A DNA stretch of 20,485 nucleotides from Candidatus Thorarchaeota archaeon (GCA_004524595.1 SDOA01000075.1:1-20485); one strand, 5' to 3'. Positions 1 to 8,106 are shown, counted from the stretch's first letter. The notes: a model not told the origin generated them from the sequence alone. A program made the numbers and translations.

Positions 1-478
1 GATCACCGGGTTCTTTGCGATTGTTTCCCTTTCTTTGAATTAATGATTCAACAGTTGCACCTGAAATATCCTCGGGAGGGAGGTCTCTGACAACTATAAA
101 ACACACAGTCAGAGGGACTTTTAGATTCTCCTCAACCAAATCAACGAAACTATCCTTGAAATCGCGTACTGAGGATTTATCGACTTCTTCAGATGCAAGC
201 CATTGAAGTTTTCTTATCCGTATTATTTCATCATCTGTGAATGAGTCAGAGTCACTGATTGTGATAATCAATGTTACATCTCCTACTCTAGAAATAGTAA
301 TTGCATGTTCCATTATCTTAGTACTGATAAAATTCTTTGCAACATCCTCTTCGATTAATGAATAGTATTCTTCAGCTACGGTTTGTAAGAATTCATTGTT
401 ATATTCTGGGTGCATGAAATCAATAGATGCAAGTACTTTGGAACCCAAAAGGTCATACAGTATTGCACCAGCTATCAA
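1..478 (-). CDS. Partial protein of unknown function, possible longin/roadblock-like fold (C-terminus off the left edge)
   Basis: The frame is open from position 478 to the window edge, about 159 codons, with no stop. Two in-frame stops (TAA TAG) lie at about 511-516, so translation must start after them. I chose TTG at 476-478 because AGGTGG (minus strand of 489-494) lies 10 nt upstream; the first in-frame ATG comes 31 codons later. The protein starts MIAGAILYDLLGSKVLASID, a strand-turn-strand pattern. A long acidic helix follows, then two strands around ITISRVGDVTLIITIS, a charged helix and another strand (LTVCFIVVR). This order of strands and helices resembles small longin/roadblock-type domains, but that is only an impression. 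It is the third gene of the minus-strand methylase cluster, 74 nt after the C5-methyltransferase stop, so it could be a partner of that system. No nuclease motif is visible in the part present. Confidence 0.6.
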   Translation of the reverse strand, partial: MIAGAILYDLLGSKVLASIDFMHPEYNNEFLQTVAEEYYSLIEEDVAKNFISTKIMEHAITISRVGDVTLIITISDSDSFTDDEIIRIRKLQWLASEEVDKSSVRDFKDSFVDLVEENLKVPLTVCFIVVRDLPPEDISGATVESLIQRKGNNRKEPGD

Positions 479-552
479 AATCGTGATTCCACCTAAGATA
501 CTTGAGTAACTCTATTATTGAATAGAACAAGACATGACAACACTAATCAACC

Positions 553-1782
553 TTATCCAGCTCTATTCGCAAAGAATTCATCAGAAGAAATGACACCTCG
601 CATTAGTTGTTGATAACCAGTGCTTGTCCAAGAAAGATCATAATCAATTATGTCGGTTCCACCACCAGATGGGATTGGGGGTATGTCAGAAATAGCTTCC
701 TGCACTGTGACTGGCGGAGGTAGTCCGTTCATCTCAGGATGAGTGTCATGTCGCTTGTTCCCTCTCACAATCGAAGAGAGTGACCCAATTGGTTCGTTAA
801 TCATATGCCCGTTTCGATTGGCAATGATAAAAATCCGTCTGCGCTGCTGTGGAACGCCAAATTCCTCAGCTTTCAGGAGGATGACATGTGTAATATAACC
901 GAGAGATTCAAGAGCATTTATGAATTCTTCAAGGATTTTTCCATTCTGCATTGACTTGATCCCAGGAACATTCTCTAATAGAACAGTATCTGGTTTTAGA
1001 GGACTAATGATATCAAGTGTATGAAAGAGTAATGAATTCCGTGCATCTGAAGGTAGCCACTTTCCAGCTGTAGAGAATCCCTGACATGGAGGACCACCAG
1101 CCAATAGATTGAGTGTCCGTCCTCTCAATTCTGTTTCTATCAAGTCAATAAGGTCCGAAGCATGGTTTCGTTCATTCATATTGACTTGTACAACTTTGGT
1201 CTGCTCATGATTAGAAACATAGGTCTTGCACATATTCACGTTCCAATCAGAAGCAACCAGAATTTTATGTCCTGCTTGCATCAATCCTTCGGACAGTCCA
1301 CCAGCGCCACAAAACAGGTCAACAATACGCCCTCTCTTAATGGACATTCCTAGCATTTTAGCGAGCAGTGGCGGAACAGCATTTCCAATTTGCTTGAATT
1401 GAGAGGTCATGCTACCCATGAAACGGTAGGCATCTGGGAAAGACTGTAATCGAGCAGCTTCTCTTAAGGAGATTAAGCGGTCTTGTGTGGGATGAATGAA
1501 GGTGCCATTCCCAGGACGATTAAAATAGGTGGTGACAGTATAGCTGGGCATATCACCATTAAGTCTCCCATAGTATGTCGTTCGTCCACCAGACTTCTTT
1601 ATCTGTGTCAATCTAGCGGATTTAGCTATGATGGTGTCAGGTAAATCTTGCCAGTTTCCACCAGAAGGGACAGCTCTCACTACTTCAAGATCTAGTTCAC
1701 TGAGTGGTGCACAGACGTGATTATACAATACTCGTTCAGAGCTGATTTTCCAATCCAGTGATTCGGAAGTAATGAGGTTCAT
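553..1782 (-). CDS. DNA (cytosine-5) methyltransferase, circularly permuted
   Basis: Transfers a methyl group from AdoMet to C5 of cytosine in a specific DNA site. Every hallmark motif is present, but in a rotated order. The N-terminus (residues 20-100) holds the segment that normally follows the end of the target-recognition region (YNHVCAPLSELDLE...GGNWQDLP). Next come motif IX (RLISLREAARLQSFPD, about 102-116) and motif X (QIGNAVPPLLA, 131-141). Only then come motif I (DLFCGAGG, 155-162), motif IV with catalytic Cys233 (GGPPCQGF, 229-236), motif VI ENV (270-272) and motif VIII (QQRRRIF, 312-318). The C-terminus ends at the STGYQQLMRG segment that would normally run into the present N-terminus. 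M.BssHII is a known permuted C5 enzyme. At 409 aa the length is normal and no motif looks damaged. It sits 57 nt downstream of the adenine methyltransferase on the same strand, probably in one operon. The target sequence cannot be read from the protein. Confidence 0.93.
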   Translation of the reverse strand: MNLITSESLDWKISSERVLYNHVCAPLSELDLEVVRAVPSGGNWQDLPDTIIAKSARLTQIKKSGGRTTYYGRLNGDMPSYTVTTYFNRPGNGTFIHPTQDRLISLREAARLQSFPDAYRFMGSMTSQFKQIGNAVPPLLAKMLGMSIKRGRIVDLFCGAGGLSEGLMQAGHKILVASDWNVNMCKTYVSNHEQTKVVQVNMNERNHASDLIDLIETELRGRTLNLLAGGPPCQGFSTAGKWLPSDARNSLLFHTLDIISPLKPDTVLLENVPGIKSMQNGKILEEFINALESLGYITHVILLKAEEFGVPQQRRRIFIIANRNGHMINEPIGSLSSIVRGNKRHDTHPEMNGLPPPVTVQEAISDIPPIPSGGGTDIIDYDLSWTSTGYQQLMRGVISSDEFFANRAG

Positions 1783-1839
1783 ATGACAGGTATCCTCTTG
1801 AGTCTTGAAAGTCTTTCTGATTTCTCTTGACTGAACCGA

Positions 1840-4056
1840 TTAGGTGATTTCGTTAAAATACTCAATAATCGCTTTGCTTTCATGAGAAGGACAATTTCTC
1901 ATCTCAAGAACCATCTTTACTTTCCTCTTATCAAGCTCGTAGAGAGCAAAAACATAAGCCTCAATTACAATGGTCGAATCAGACTTAGACTGGCGGAGAT
2001 CATTAACTGCTTTGCATAATCCCTGCACAATCTTGTTACCCCTGTTGAAAGGAATTAGAGGTAGGACTTGTAGTTCCCGGATGGACACATGATTGTTTGA
2101 GTTGGTTATTTGAAATCTCCAATTCATAAGTTCTGAATTGAAAATACCCAGTAGATAGTTTTGTAAGTCATCAGATTTGGTCTGATTATGAACCATATAG
2201 TTACAAGAATTAGCTATGACAGAACCTGGTTCAATTGGAGCAAATTTGAGTCGCCATCGTTGATTCATATTGGATATCTGCTGACACGCAATTCTCTTCA
2301 TGTCAATATGCCTTACACGACTGGACACAGCAAGCAACTTTCGTAATGAATCAATATCCACGTATCTAGCTTTATGTCGACCTTCTACAAGTTCAAAACG
2401 TGAGATCTGCGAACCTCTAATCAAGGGTGTCTTGGTTTTTTCAGTTGAATAGAGGTCACTGTTTACAGTCAGGTCTAATTCACCCCTATTGATTTGAATA
2501 TTGGAATGTGAAGATAACGATGGATATTGATGGATTGATTCAAGAATCACATATCCCTTTTTATCGACTTGTGGAATCATCAGAGATGGTCCCACAGTCT
2601 TTACGATTCGATGTATATCCAATATCATTCTCTTTTTATCAAGGGCATCGACAAGATTTGTTCTATTGAATCCTACTCCAAAGCTATCAGTAGTACCACC
2701 TTTTGTGAATATCATTATAGACACTGCTTGTGTTACATCGGGAAAAATTCGTGACGTTTCAGGAAAACTATCAATGACTCGTAGATTATTATGAAGAAAT
2801 AGTTCATTCCGTAAATTTTGTGCAGACACATCACAGAGAATTGTAGAAGGCACAATACATCCTATAGAACCACCATTCCGTGTCAGTTGCAAGGCACGTT
2901 CAATGAATAGTTGATATGTATTAAGTGCGTAGCTCGTTGCATAGGAGTATTCTCCAGATTTCCGGAAGTATTTTGATGCCTCTTTAACACGGTCCTTGTG
3001 AATTTTGTAGGCATTCAAATGAATTTGACTATCACCACTCAATAACAGTTCCCTGATGAACTCTGCCAAATTGGGCTTCAATCGCTCATAAGGAGGGTTC
3101 ATAACAACAAAATCAAATCCGCAGTTCTCTCTGTCCATAACCTCTGGAAATTCCTCAGACCACTCGAAGGGAAAAACTTCTTCAGAGAAATTAAAGAAAC
3201 TCCGATGATTTTCCAGACCTCTGATTCCATTTAATGAAATCAGAGAATTACCTCTTTTAAGAGTATGAGCAAGATGAGATTCTGAGATATTTGTAGTGTG
3301 ACCACTTTCGAGGAGACGTAAAGATAGATCTGCAACCTCAAGAGCTCCTAAATCCAAATCGACACCATAGAGATTAAGCAAGATATCATGATAGTATTCA
3401 TCGATTTGAGATTTGGGAATTCCAGCATCCAGAGCTTTCTTCCTTGCGAGTTTAGCATAATGCTGTACCAATTCAAAGACGGAAATCAAGAAGACCCCAG
3501 TACCACAAGCAGGATCTATTAGATAGAAGTCAAAGAATTTTCCGATACCAAGAGTTTCACCCTTAATAACATCGTAAATCCATTTTTCCAGAGTAGGAGA
3601 TAATGTTAGGTTCGTAATATAATCAGCAATTGGCTTAGGTGTATAGTATGCACCAAGAGACCTCTGTTTTGAACCATGGTTGAGTGATGTTGGCAAATGA
3701 TACGATGCAACAGTATGAATCTGTCCAAGAAGTTCAATGAAGTCATTCAAACTCAATTGTCTTATTCGCTTCTCGGAATCCAAAGAATAAGAGTCCAATG
3801 CACAATGGACTTCGTCACGCACTTCAGAATGGCTAAGTCCAAATCGTTCACCTTCAAAAGACAGATGTCTAAAGAGTATTTGATCATCGTTAATTCTGAG
3901 AAATTCAGGTCTAAATCGATGTTTCAGGAGAAGATTTAGAGCAGTTAGACGTGCCACCTCAATCGCAAATCGTGTCTGCTCGTATTTTTCAAAACTAATG
4001 TGACTATGGATTCTACTGACTATTGACCATGCCAAAGATCCTAGTCGTTCTTCCAA
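1840..4056 (-). CDS. N6-adenine DNA methyltransferase, Eco57I / Alw26I-Eco31I-like type II
   Basis: A 738-residue gamma-class adenine methyltransferase. GAYYTP (135-140) is the AdoMet-proximal motif X region. DPACGTG (181-187) is motif I. NPPY (320-323) is the catalytic motif IV that flips and methylates adenine. The C-terminal 230 residues, with PLIRGSQISRFEL and the FNSELMNWRFQI...ISIREL-like segment, resemble the TaqI/Eco57I target-recognition region. Residues 1-130 are helical and show no PD-(D/E)XK nuclease motif, so I read it as a methylase only, not a fused type IIG enzyme. The start is TTG at 4054-4056, preceded by GAGG 9 nt upstream; no ATG occurs near the N-terminus. Enzymes of the Alw26I/Eco31I/Esp3I family act with a C5-methyltransferase on the opposite strand of an asymmetric site, and the next gene downstream here is a C5-methyltransferase. 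The cognate nuclease is not seen. Confidence 0.88.
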   Translation of the reverse strand: MEERLGSLAWSIVSRIHSHISFEKYEQTRFAIEVARLTALNLLLKHRFRPEFLRINDDQILFRHLSFEGERFGLSHSEVRDEVHCALDSYSLDSEKRIRQLSLNDFIELLGQIHTVASYHLPTSLNHGSKQRSLGAYYTPKPIADYITNLTLSPTLEKWIYDVIKGETLGIGKFFDFYLIDPACGTGVFLISVFELVQHYAKLARKKALDAGIPKSQIDEYYHDILLNLYGVDLDLGALEVADLSLRLLESGHTTNISESHLAHTLKRGNSLISLNGIRGLENHRSFFNFSEEVFPFEWSEEFPEVMDRENCGFDFVVMNPPYERLKPNLAEFIRELLLSGDSQIHLNAYKIHKDRVKEASKYFRKSGEYSYATSYALNTYQLFIERALQLTRNGGSIGCIVPSTILCDVSAQNLRNELFLHNNLRVIDSFPETSRIFPDVTQAVSIMIFTKGGTTDSFGVGFNRTNLVDALDKKRMILDIHRIVKTVGPSLMIPQVDKKGYVILESIHQYPSLSSHSNIQINRGELDLTVNSDLYSTEKTKTPLIRGSQISRFELVEGRHKARYVDIDSLRKLLAVSSRVRHIDMKRIACQQISNMNQRWRLKFAPIEPGSVIANSCNYMVHNQTKSDDLQNYLLGIFNSELMNWRFQITNSNNHVSIRELQVLPLIPFNRGNKIVQGLCKAVNDLRQSKSDSTIVIEAYVFALYELDKRKVKMVLEMRNCPSHESKAIIEYFNEIT

Positions 4057-4106
4057 AATTGGGCCTCAAAGGTTCATTAGCAACCTACAAGAAAGATGTT
4101 TTGCTA

Positions 4107-4126
4107 TCGAATGTCTAGTCGAATGT
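4107..4126. repeat. Direct repeat TCGAATGT x2 between divergent units
   Basis: TCGAATGT occurs at 4107-4114 and again at 4119-4126, separated by CTAG, giving a 12-bp period. The pair lies in the divergent intergenic region, about 50-70 bp upstream of the adenine methyltransferase and about 65 bp upstream of the acetyltransferase. It could bind a regulator of either gene. No control-protein gene is visible nearby. Confidence 0.4.
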
Positions 4127-4155
4127 ATCATTTGTACAATTTCAATACGGACAAC

Positions 4156-4165
4156 GAATATTATA
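4156..4165 (+). promoter_or_regulatory. TATA-like box of the GNAT gene, leaderless arrangement
   Basis: GAATATTATA is centred about 29 bp upstream of the ATG at 4190. There is no Shine-Dalgarno sequence between them, which is the arrangement expected for an archaeal leaderless mRNA. This is inferred from spacing and composition only. Confidence 0.4.
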
Positions 4166-4189
4166 GGCAGGAATGTAAGATATTCAAAT

Positions 4190-4948
4190 ATGGCGTCTAG
4201 AAAAGCCATTACGGATTTGGAATATATTTCGTCGCTCTGCTGGCCCGGGAGCGAGATTCAGAGATACAAAGGATGGATAATTCAATGGAACGATGGTATC
4301 ACTTGGAGAGCCAATAGTGTATATCCGCTTGGTTCAGTCGATGGTATGGAACTTGAACAGGCTATCGAATATGTAATCTCATTCTACGAACAGAGAGATA
4401 CACTTCCAGCATTTAAAATAACAGAGGCGAGCGAACCTGAAGAACTAGATGAAACACTTGAGGACATGGGTTTTGAGAAACGCATGATAACATATGTGCA
4501 GACTCTGTCCGTTAATAAGTTATCATGCCTTGATCCTGAAGTTCCTGTAGATCTTCTCAAAGTATCAGATGAATCAATTGATACCCTCTTTCATGAGGCA
4601 GGATTTGACGAAACAATACAAGAAGCAAGAAGAAGCATCATCAAGAGGATTGAAGGTGAGAAGACTATTGCACGTGTTATGATTGATGGAAAAATTGCAG
4701 GTGTTGGATTAGGCGTTATAAAAGATGACTGGTTAGCACTATTCTCGATTAGAACTCTAGAAGAGTATAGGAACCGTGGTGTAGGATGGTCAGTTAATTG
4801 TGCCTTAGGAATATGGGGAGAAGAAAATAGTGCAACTAAAATATTTTTACAAGTGGAAGCAAAGAATACTCCAGCCCTCGCACTATACGAGTCTATGGGT
4901 TTTATACCTATGTACACTTATTGGTATCGCATACTAGAAAAAAAATAA
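4190..4948 (+). CDS. GNAT-family N-acetyltransferase, two-domain
   Basis: A 252-residue protein with a degenerate N-terminal GNAT-like half (about 1-110) and a catalytic-type C-terminal half (about 115-252). The N-terminal half has the pattern GWIIQWNDGITWRANSVYP, typical of this two-domain group. The C-terminal half carries the acetyl-CoA pyrophosphate-binding motif in EEYRNRGVGWSV (about 192-203) and ends with the usual NTPALALYESMGF segment. It should transfer an acetyl group from acetyl-CoA to an amine, but the substrate is unknown. It is a cytoplasmic, single-gene unit divergent from the methyltransferase operon. The ATG at 4190 has no SD and lies about 29 bp from a TATA-like box, suggesting a leaderless mRNA. 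GNAT genes can act as self-protection or antitoxin genes next to defence loci, but nothing here ties this one to the methylases. Confidence 0.85.
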   Translation: MASRKAITDLEYISSLCWPGSEIQRYKGWIIQWNDGITWRANSVYPLGSVDGMELEQAIEYVISFYEQRDTLPAFKITEASEPEELDETLEDMGFEKRMITYVQTLSVNKLSCLDPEVPVDLLKVSDESIDTLFHEAGFDETIQEARRSIIKRIEGEKTIARVMIDGKIAGVGLGVIKDDWLALFSIRTLEEYRNRGVGWSVNCALGIWGEENSATKIFLQVEAKNTPALALYESMGFIPMYTYWYRILEKK

Positions 4949-5048
4949 TGTAGTAACAAGATGAGTACTCGCGCAGAGAGTCATCCTTTAAAGTAAGTTA
5001 TGAGTTTGATTGAGAGGTAAGGATGCTTCAAACAGACCCTGCAAATTT

Positions 5049-5057
5049 CAATAAATC
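5049..5057 (+). promoter_or_regulatory. TATA-like box of the tldD-tldE operon
   Basis: CAATAAATC lies about 100 bp before the tldD ATG. A start about 25 bp downstream would fall on the TGGTCA/TGACCA palindrome at 5074-5089 and leave a leader of about 75 nt with an SD. This is inferred from composition only. Confidence 0.3.
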
Positions 5058-5061
5058 ATAA

Positions 5062-5111
5062 TGGTCACTCTGTTGGTCAAAAATGACCAGAAGCTCAATA
5101 GTCTGTGACCA
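5062..5111. promoter_or_regulatory. Nested inverted repeat TGGTCA/TGACCA upstream of tldD (candidate operator)
   Basis: TGGTCA occurs at 5062-5067 and 5074-5079. Its complement TGACCA occurs at 5084-5089 and 5106-5111. The inner pair forms a perfect TGGTCA-AAAA-TGACCA palindrome and the outer pair encloses it. The element lies between a TATA-like box near 5053 and the tldD SD (about 5136-5143). It could be a DNA-binding site for a dimer, or an RNA hairpin in the leader. Confidence 0.5.
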
Positions 5112-5153
5112 CCCTACTGCATCCTACTCATTCAAAAGAGAGGTTTCATACTT

Positions 5154-6578
5154 ATGTTAGATAAACTACATGAATGTGTTAGCGTTGGAGAAAATCTTGG
5201 CGCAGATTTTGTTGAGGCACGATACGAGGACCTTACACTGAGAACACTTCAACGCATTAATAATATCTGGCAAGACATTCAAGTCAAATCACGCATGGGA
5301 TTTGCAATCACGGCCTATGTTGATGGAATATCTGGATTCTCTTTCACACCCAGTACTGAGATGAATGATATCCGTATAGCGACTGAGAATGCTTACAAAA
5401 TGGCAAAAGCGTCCTCACATGCGGCAAAGCTTAAACTGCCGTTTGATAGAAGAGATGCAGTGAAAAGCAGAAAATCAGACACTCTGCAGGTAAAAATTCA
5501 CCCTCGAGAAAAAGACTTGGCATATAAGATCGATATGGTAAATAGAGAAGTTGATACTGCAAGGGAATATGGAGAAAATATTAGGAGTGTTCGAGCCCTC
5601 TGGGGTGAACTCTATGGACCAAAATTGTTAGTAAATAGTGATGGTTCAGAGATTGATTGGGAACTTCTTGTCACTGATCTAAGAGTACTAGTGACTTCAA
5701 AGACAGACTCAGGGGCGATGGTCAATGGTGCTGAAGGATATGGAGGAACTGTCGGATTAGAGGGCTTTGAAAAGGGAGAACACACCCCAGAAGCTATGGG
5801 CGAAAAAGCAGGAAAAAATGCAAAAGAACAGCTAAAGGCGAAAGCATGCCCAGCTGGTAAGTTCAGGGCACTTGTAGAGGAAGAGCTTGTGGGTGTGCTT
5901 GCTCATGAGTCATTTGGTCATCTGAGTGAGGCTGATTTTGTAGTTACAGGAGGATCTCCACTTTCAGAAAAGCTAGGTGAAACTCTAGGAACAGAACATG
6001 CATCAATAATAGATGGTGGAGTTCCAGAAATAAAGAAGTATGGAGGTCTCTGGATTCCTTATGACGACCAAGGAACTCCTACTAACTTAACAACTATTCT
6101 TGATAAAGGAGTATTTCGACATTTCCTTCATAACAGAGGAACAGCCAAGAAATTAGGTCAAGAGCCCACAGGAAATGCACGAGCTGTCAATTTTGTCTTT
6201 CCACCAATTCCAAGAATGACCAATACATACTTTGCACCAGGAAACTTAACAGAAGAAGAAGCTATTGAACATCTTGGAACTGGGGTTTATGCAATACAAT
6301 CATCGGGAGGACAAGTGGAAGGTGATGGAAGTTTCTTGTTCAAAGCTATTAGAGGTTATTGGGTTGAAAACGGGGAGATTCAGTATCCAATAAGAGAAGT
6401 TGCTCTTTCAGGTAATATATTGAAGCTGTTAGCACAAGTAGAGGGAGCAACAAAAGAAATCAAATTATCCGCAGGTTATTTTGGTGGCTGTGGTAAAGGA
6501 GGGCAATTTCCATTACCTGTTGGTGATGGTGGACCTAAATTACTCATCGATGAGGTAACATTTGGAGGAGAGGCATGA
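5154..6578 (+). CDS. tldD: TldD family metalloprotease
   Basis: A 474-residue member of the TldD/PmbA family and the catalytic half of the TldD-TldE heterodimer, which digests unfolded peptides and in bacteria matures microcin B17 and degrades CcdA. The metal site is visible: HESFGH at 251-256 (the family HExxxH motif) and Cys446 in the C-terminal GGCGKGGQ loop, the expected third ligand. The N-terminal half (1-200) is the family's peptide-threading domain. The SD AGAGAGG lies about 10 nt before the ATG. tldE follows after 19 nt on the same strand, so the two are co-transcribed. The natural substrate in this organism is unknown. No peptide-modification enzyme or short precursor gene is visible beside it, so a general proteolytic role is the simplest reading. 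Confidence 0.95.
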   Translation: MLDKLHECVSVGENLGADFVEARYEDLTLRTLQRINNIWQDIQVKSRMGFAITAYVDGISGFSFTPSTEMNDIRIATENAYKMAKASSHAAKLKLPFDRRDAVKSRKSDTLQVKIHPREKDLAYKIDMVNREVDTAREYGENIRSVRALWGELYGPKLLVNSDGSEIDWELLVTDLRVLVTSKTDSGAMVNGAEGYGGTVGLEGFEKGEHTPEAMGEKAGKNAKEQLKAKACPAGKFRALVEEELVGVLAHESFGHLSEADFVVTGGSPLSEKLGETLGTEHASIIDGGVPEIKKYGGLWIPYDDQGTPTNLTTILDKGVFRHFLHNRGTAKKLGQEPTGNARAVNFVFPPIPRMTNTYFAPGNLTEEEAIEHLGTGVYAIQSSGGQVEGDGSFLFKAIRGYWVENGEIQYPIREVALSGNILKLLAQVEGATKEIKLSAGYFGGCGKGGQFPLPVGDGGPKLLIDEVTFGGEA

Positions 6579-6597
6579 AAATAGGAGTTGATGAAAC

Positions 6598-7992
6598 ATG
6601 AATTATGATGATATTAAAGATGAATTGCTCTCAGTGACAGATTCTGGTTTGAAATATGCAAAATCACTTGATACAAGCACAGAATTCGAAATCTTTCTTT
6701 TCTTCCAGAATAAAATTATGACTGATATCGACCAAGGTATTGTCAGCGCATCTGATGGCGCAGTAGCTGGTACCGCAGTACGTGCTACTAAGGACAAGAG
6801 AATTGGATTTGCAGTGGCGAGTGGAGTAACATCAGATAGAATCAGATTTGCGGTAAAAGAAGCATTGTCAATAATCCAGACTGTTTCGGTGGAGGATGAT
6901 AGATTCCAAGGTTTTGCAGAAGCCAAACCTCCTGGTAAGGAAGGACATTATTCTGATGAGATACTCGCACTTGGAACTGATGGCCTCATAAAAAGTTGTG
7001 AGTATATGATTGAAGAAGCGCGTGCTGTTGATCCACGAGTGAAGGTAATTTCCACATCGGCAGAAGCGGTGTGGGGAGGTTATGCTGTAGGAAACACGAA
7101 AGGCATCTTGCAAGCAACAAGAAGTTGCGGGAATAGTTGTAGTACAAACGTTTACGCAATTGATGGCGAGGAACGTCGAGGATCCTTTGACTTTGATGTA
7201 TCGAGAGAGCGACTCTTTAATACTGAGGGCATAGGTAAACGAGCTGCTGAGTATGCAGTCAGTCTACTAGGTGCAAAGAAATTAGATATGACTGCAAAAC
7301 TACCTACTATATGGACACAGATTCCCGCAGGTCTATATATCCTATCTAGCTTAGCTCAGTCAGCAGTCGGTCGACCTGTGGTTGATGGGGTTTCGCCATT
7401 GTGTGATAAGATTGGTGATTCAATTGCTAAAAAAGATCTTACTATAATTGATAATGGACAGAATCCAAGTTCTTTAGGAACTCAATCTATAGACGCAGAA
7501 GGACTTCCCCAACAAGTAAATCCAATCATTGAAAAAGGAGTGTTGAAGAATTTCCTTTTCGATAGTTACTTTGGAAGAGCCTTTGGTCTGGATTCAACTG
7601 GAAATTGTGCACGTGGAAGTGGAATATTCGGTGGATCAATGCCTTATGAGAATAGACCCAGTGCATCGACAAAGTGGCTTGAAGTCAACGTAGGAAAGAC
7701 AAATGAAGAGGACATCATCTCATCCATTGAAGGAAAAGCAATCATGATTCGAGACTTCCCTTTGGGTATTTTCCATTCAAGTGTTGAAACAGGAGAATTC
7801 TCTTGTGTTGCGGGATCAGCATATCTTGTAGAAGACGGAGAAGTGAAAGGACCAGTTCAGCCAGTCTCAATTGCTGGTAACTACTATGAGGGGCTCAAGA
7901 ACCTTACAGATATAGCAAACAACCAGCTCATGATTCCTTATGGCATCTCTGTGCCAACTCTAGTATTCGATGGTTTCTCAGTAGTTGGTTGA
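6598..7992 (+). CDS. pmbA: TldE/PmbA family protein, partner of TldD
   Basis: A 464-residue TldE/PmbA homologue. It has the fold of its upstream neighbour but no HExxxH motif, as expected for the non-catalytic subunit. The equivalent region reads LAQSAVGRPVVDGVSPLCDK instead. The C-terminal half has the family segments GLPQQVNPIIEKGVL and LFDSYFGRAFGLDSTGN. TldE forms the other half of the barrel-like heterodimer and is needed for TldD protease activity. The ATG at 6598 follows an AGGAG at about 6583. A 19-nt intergenic gap and shared direction make a two-gene operon. A hairpin at 8010-8036 just downstream probably ends it. Confidence 0.93.
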   Translation: MNYDDIKDELLSVTDSGLKYAKSLDTSTEFEIFLFFQNKIMTDIDQGIVSASDGAVAGTAVRATKDKRIGFAVASGVTSDRIRFAVKEALSIIQTVSVEDDRFQGFAEAKPPGKEGHYSDEILALGTDGLIKSCEYMIEEARAVDPRVKVISTSAEAVWGGYAVGNTKGILQATRSCGNSCSTNVYAIDGEERRGSFDFDVSRERLFNTEGIGKRAAEYAVSLLGAKKLDMTAKLPTIWTQIPAGLYILSSLAQSAVGRPVVDGVSPLCDKIGDSIAKKDLTIIDNGQNPSSLGTQSIDAEGLPQQVNPIIEKGVLKNFLFDSYFGRAFGLDSTGNCARGSGIFGGSMPYENRPSASTKWLEVNVGKTNEEDIISSIEGKAIMIRDFPLGIFHSSVETGEFSCVAGSAYLVEDGEVKGPVQPVSIAGNYYEGLKNLTDIANNQLMIPYGISVPTLVFDGFSVVG

Positions 7993-8009
7993 TTGAAAGG
8001 ATATAAAAT

Positions 8010-8036
8010 CTGGAGATCACTTTCATTGGTCTCCAG
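8010..8036 (+). terminator. Hairpin followed by a pyrimidine-rich tail after tldE
   Basis: CTGGAGA (8010-8016) pairs with TCTCCAG (8030-8036) around a 13-nt loop. TATTCTTCTTCT follows. It lies 18 nt after the tldE stop. Archaeal termination relies mainly on T-tracts, so the hairpin may instead protect the mRNA 3' end. Confidence 0.45.
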
Positions 8037-8071
8037 TATTCTTCTTCTAATCGAAAGCGTCTAACTATTAC

Positions 8072-8080
8072 CTAATATAC
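8072..8080 (+). promoter_or_regulatory. TATA-like box upstream of the DJ-1-like gene
   Basis: CTAATATAC is centred about 30 bp upstream of the ATG at 8107. No SD precedes that ATG, so transcription would start at or next to it (leaderless mRNA). Inferred from spacing. Confidence 0.35.
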
Positions 8081-8106
8081 TACTTTAGACTGATTTATTA
8101 AGTAAT

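Noticed and set aside
1840..4056. Type IIG restriction enzyme or BREX PglX instead of a plain adenine methylase
   Set aside because: The N-terminal 130 residues show no PD-(D/E)XK motif, the length (738 aa) is short for PglX, and no BREX or DISARM partner genes are adjacent.
4591..4917. Long antisense open frame inside the GNAT gene
   Set aside because: It is fully contained in a gene with a clear protein family and has no family features of its own. The same applies to the other antisense frames in tldE (6603-6926, 6868-7113), the dioxygenase (15462-15784) and the methylase region.
4949..5061. Short ORFs upstream of tldD, considered as a peptide substrate for TldD/E
   Set aside because: The longest ATG frame (ATG near 4961) has only about 11 codons and no SD. 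No precursor-like peptide is supported.
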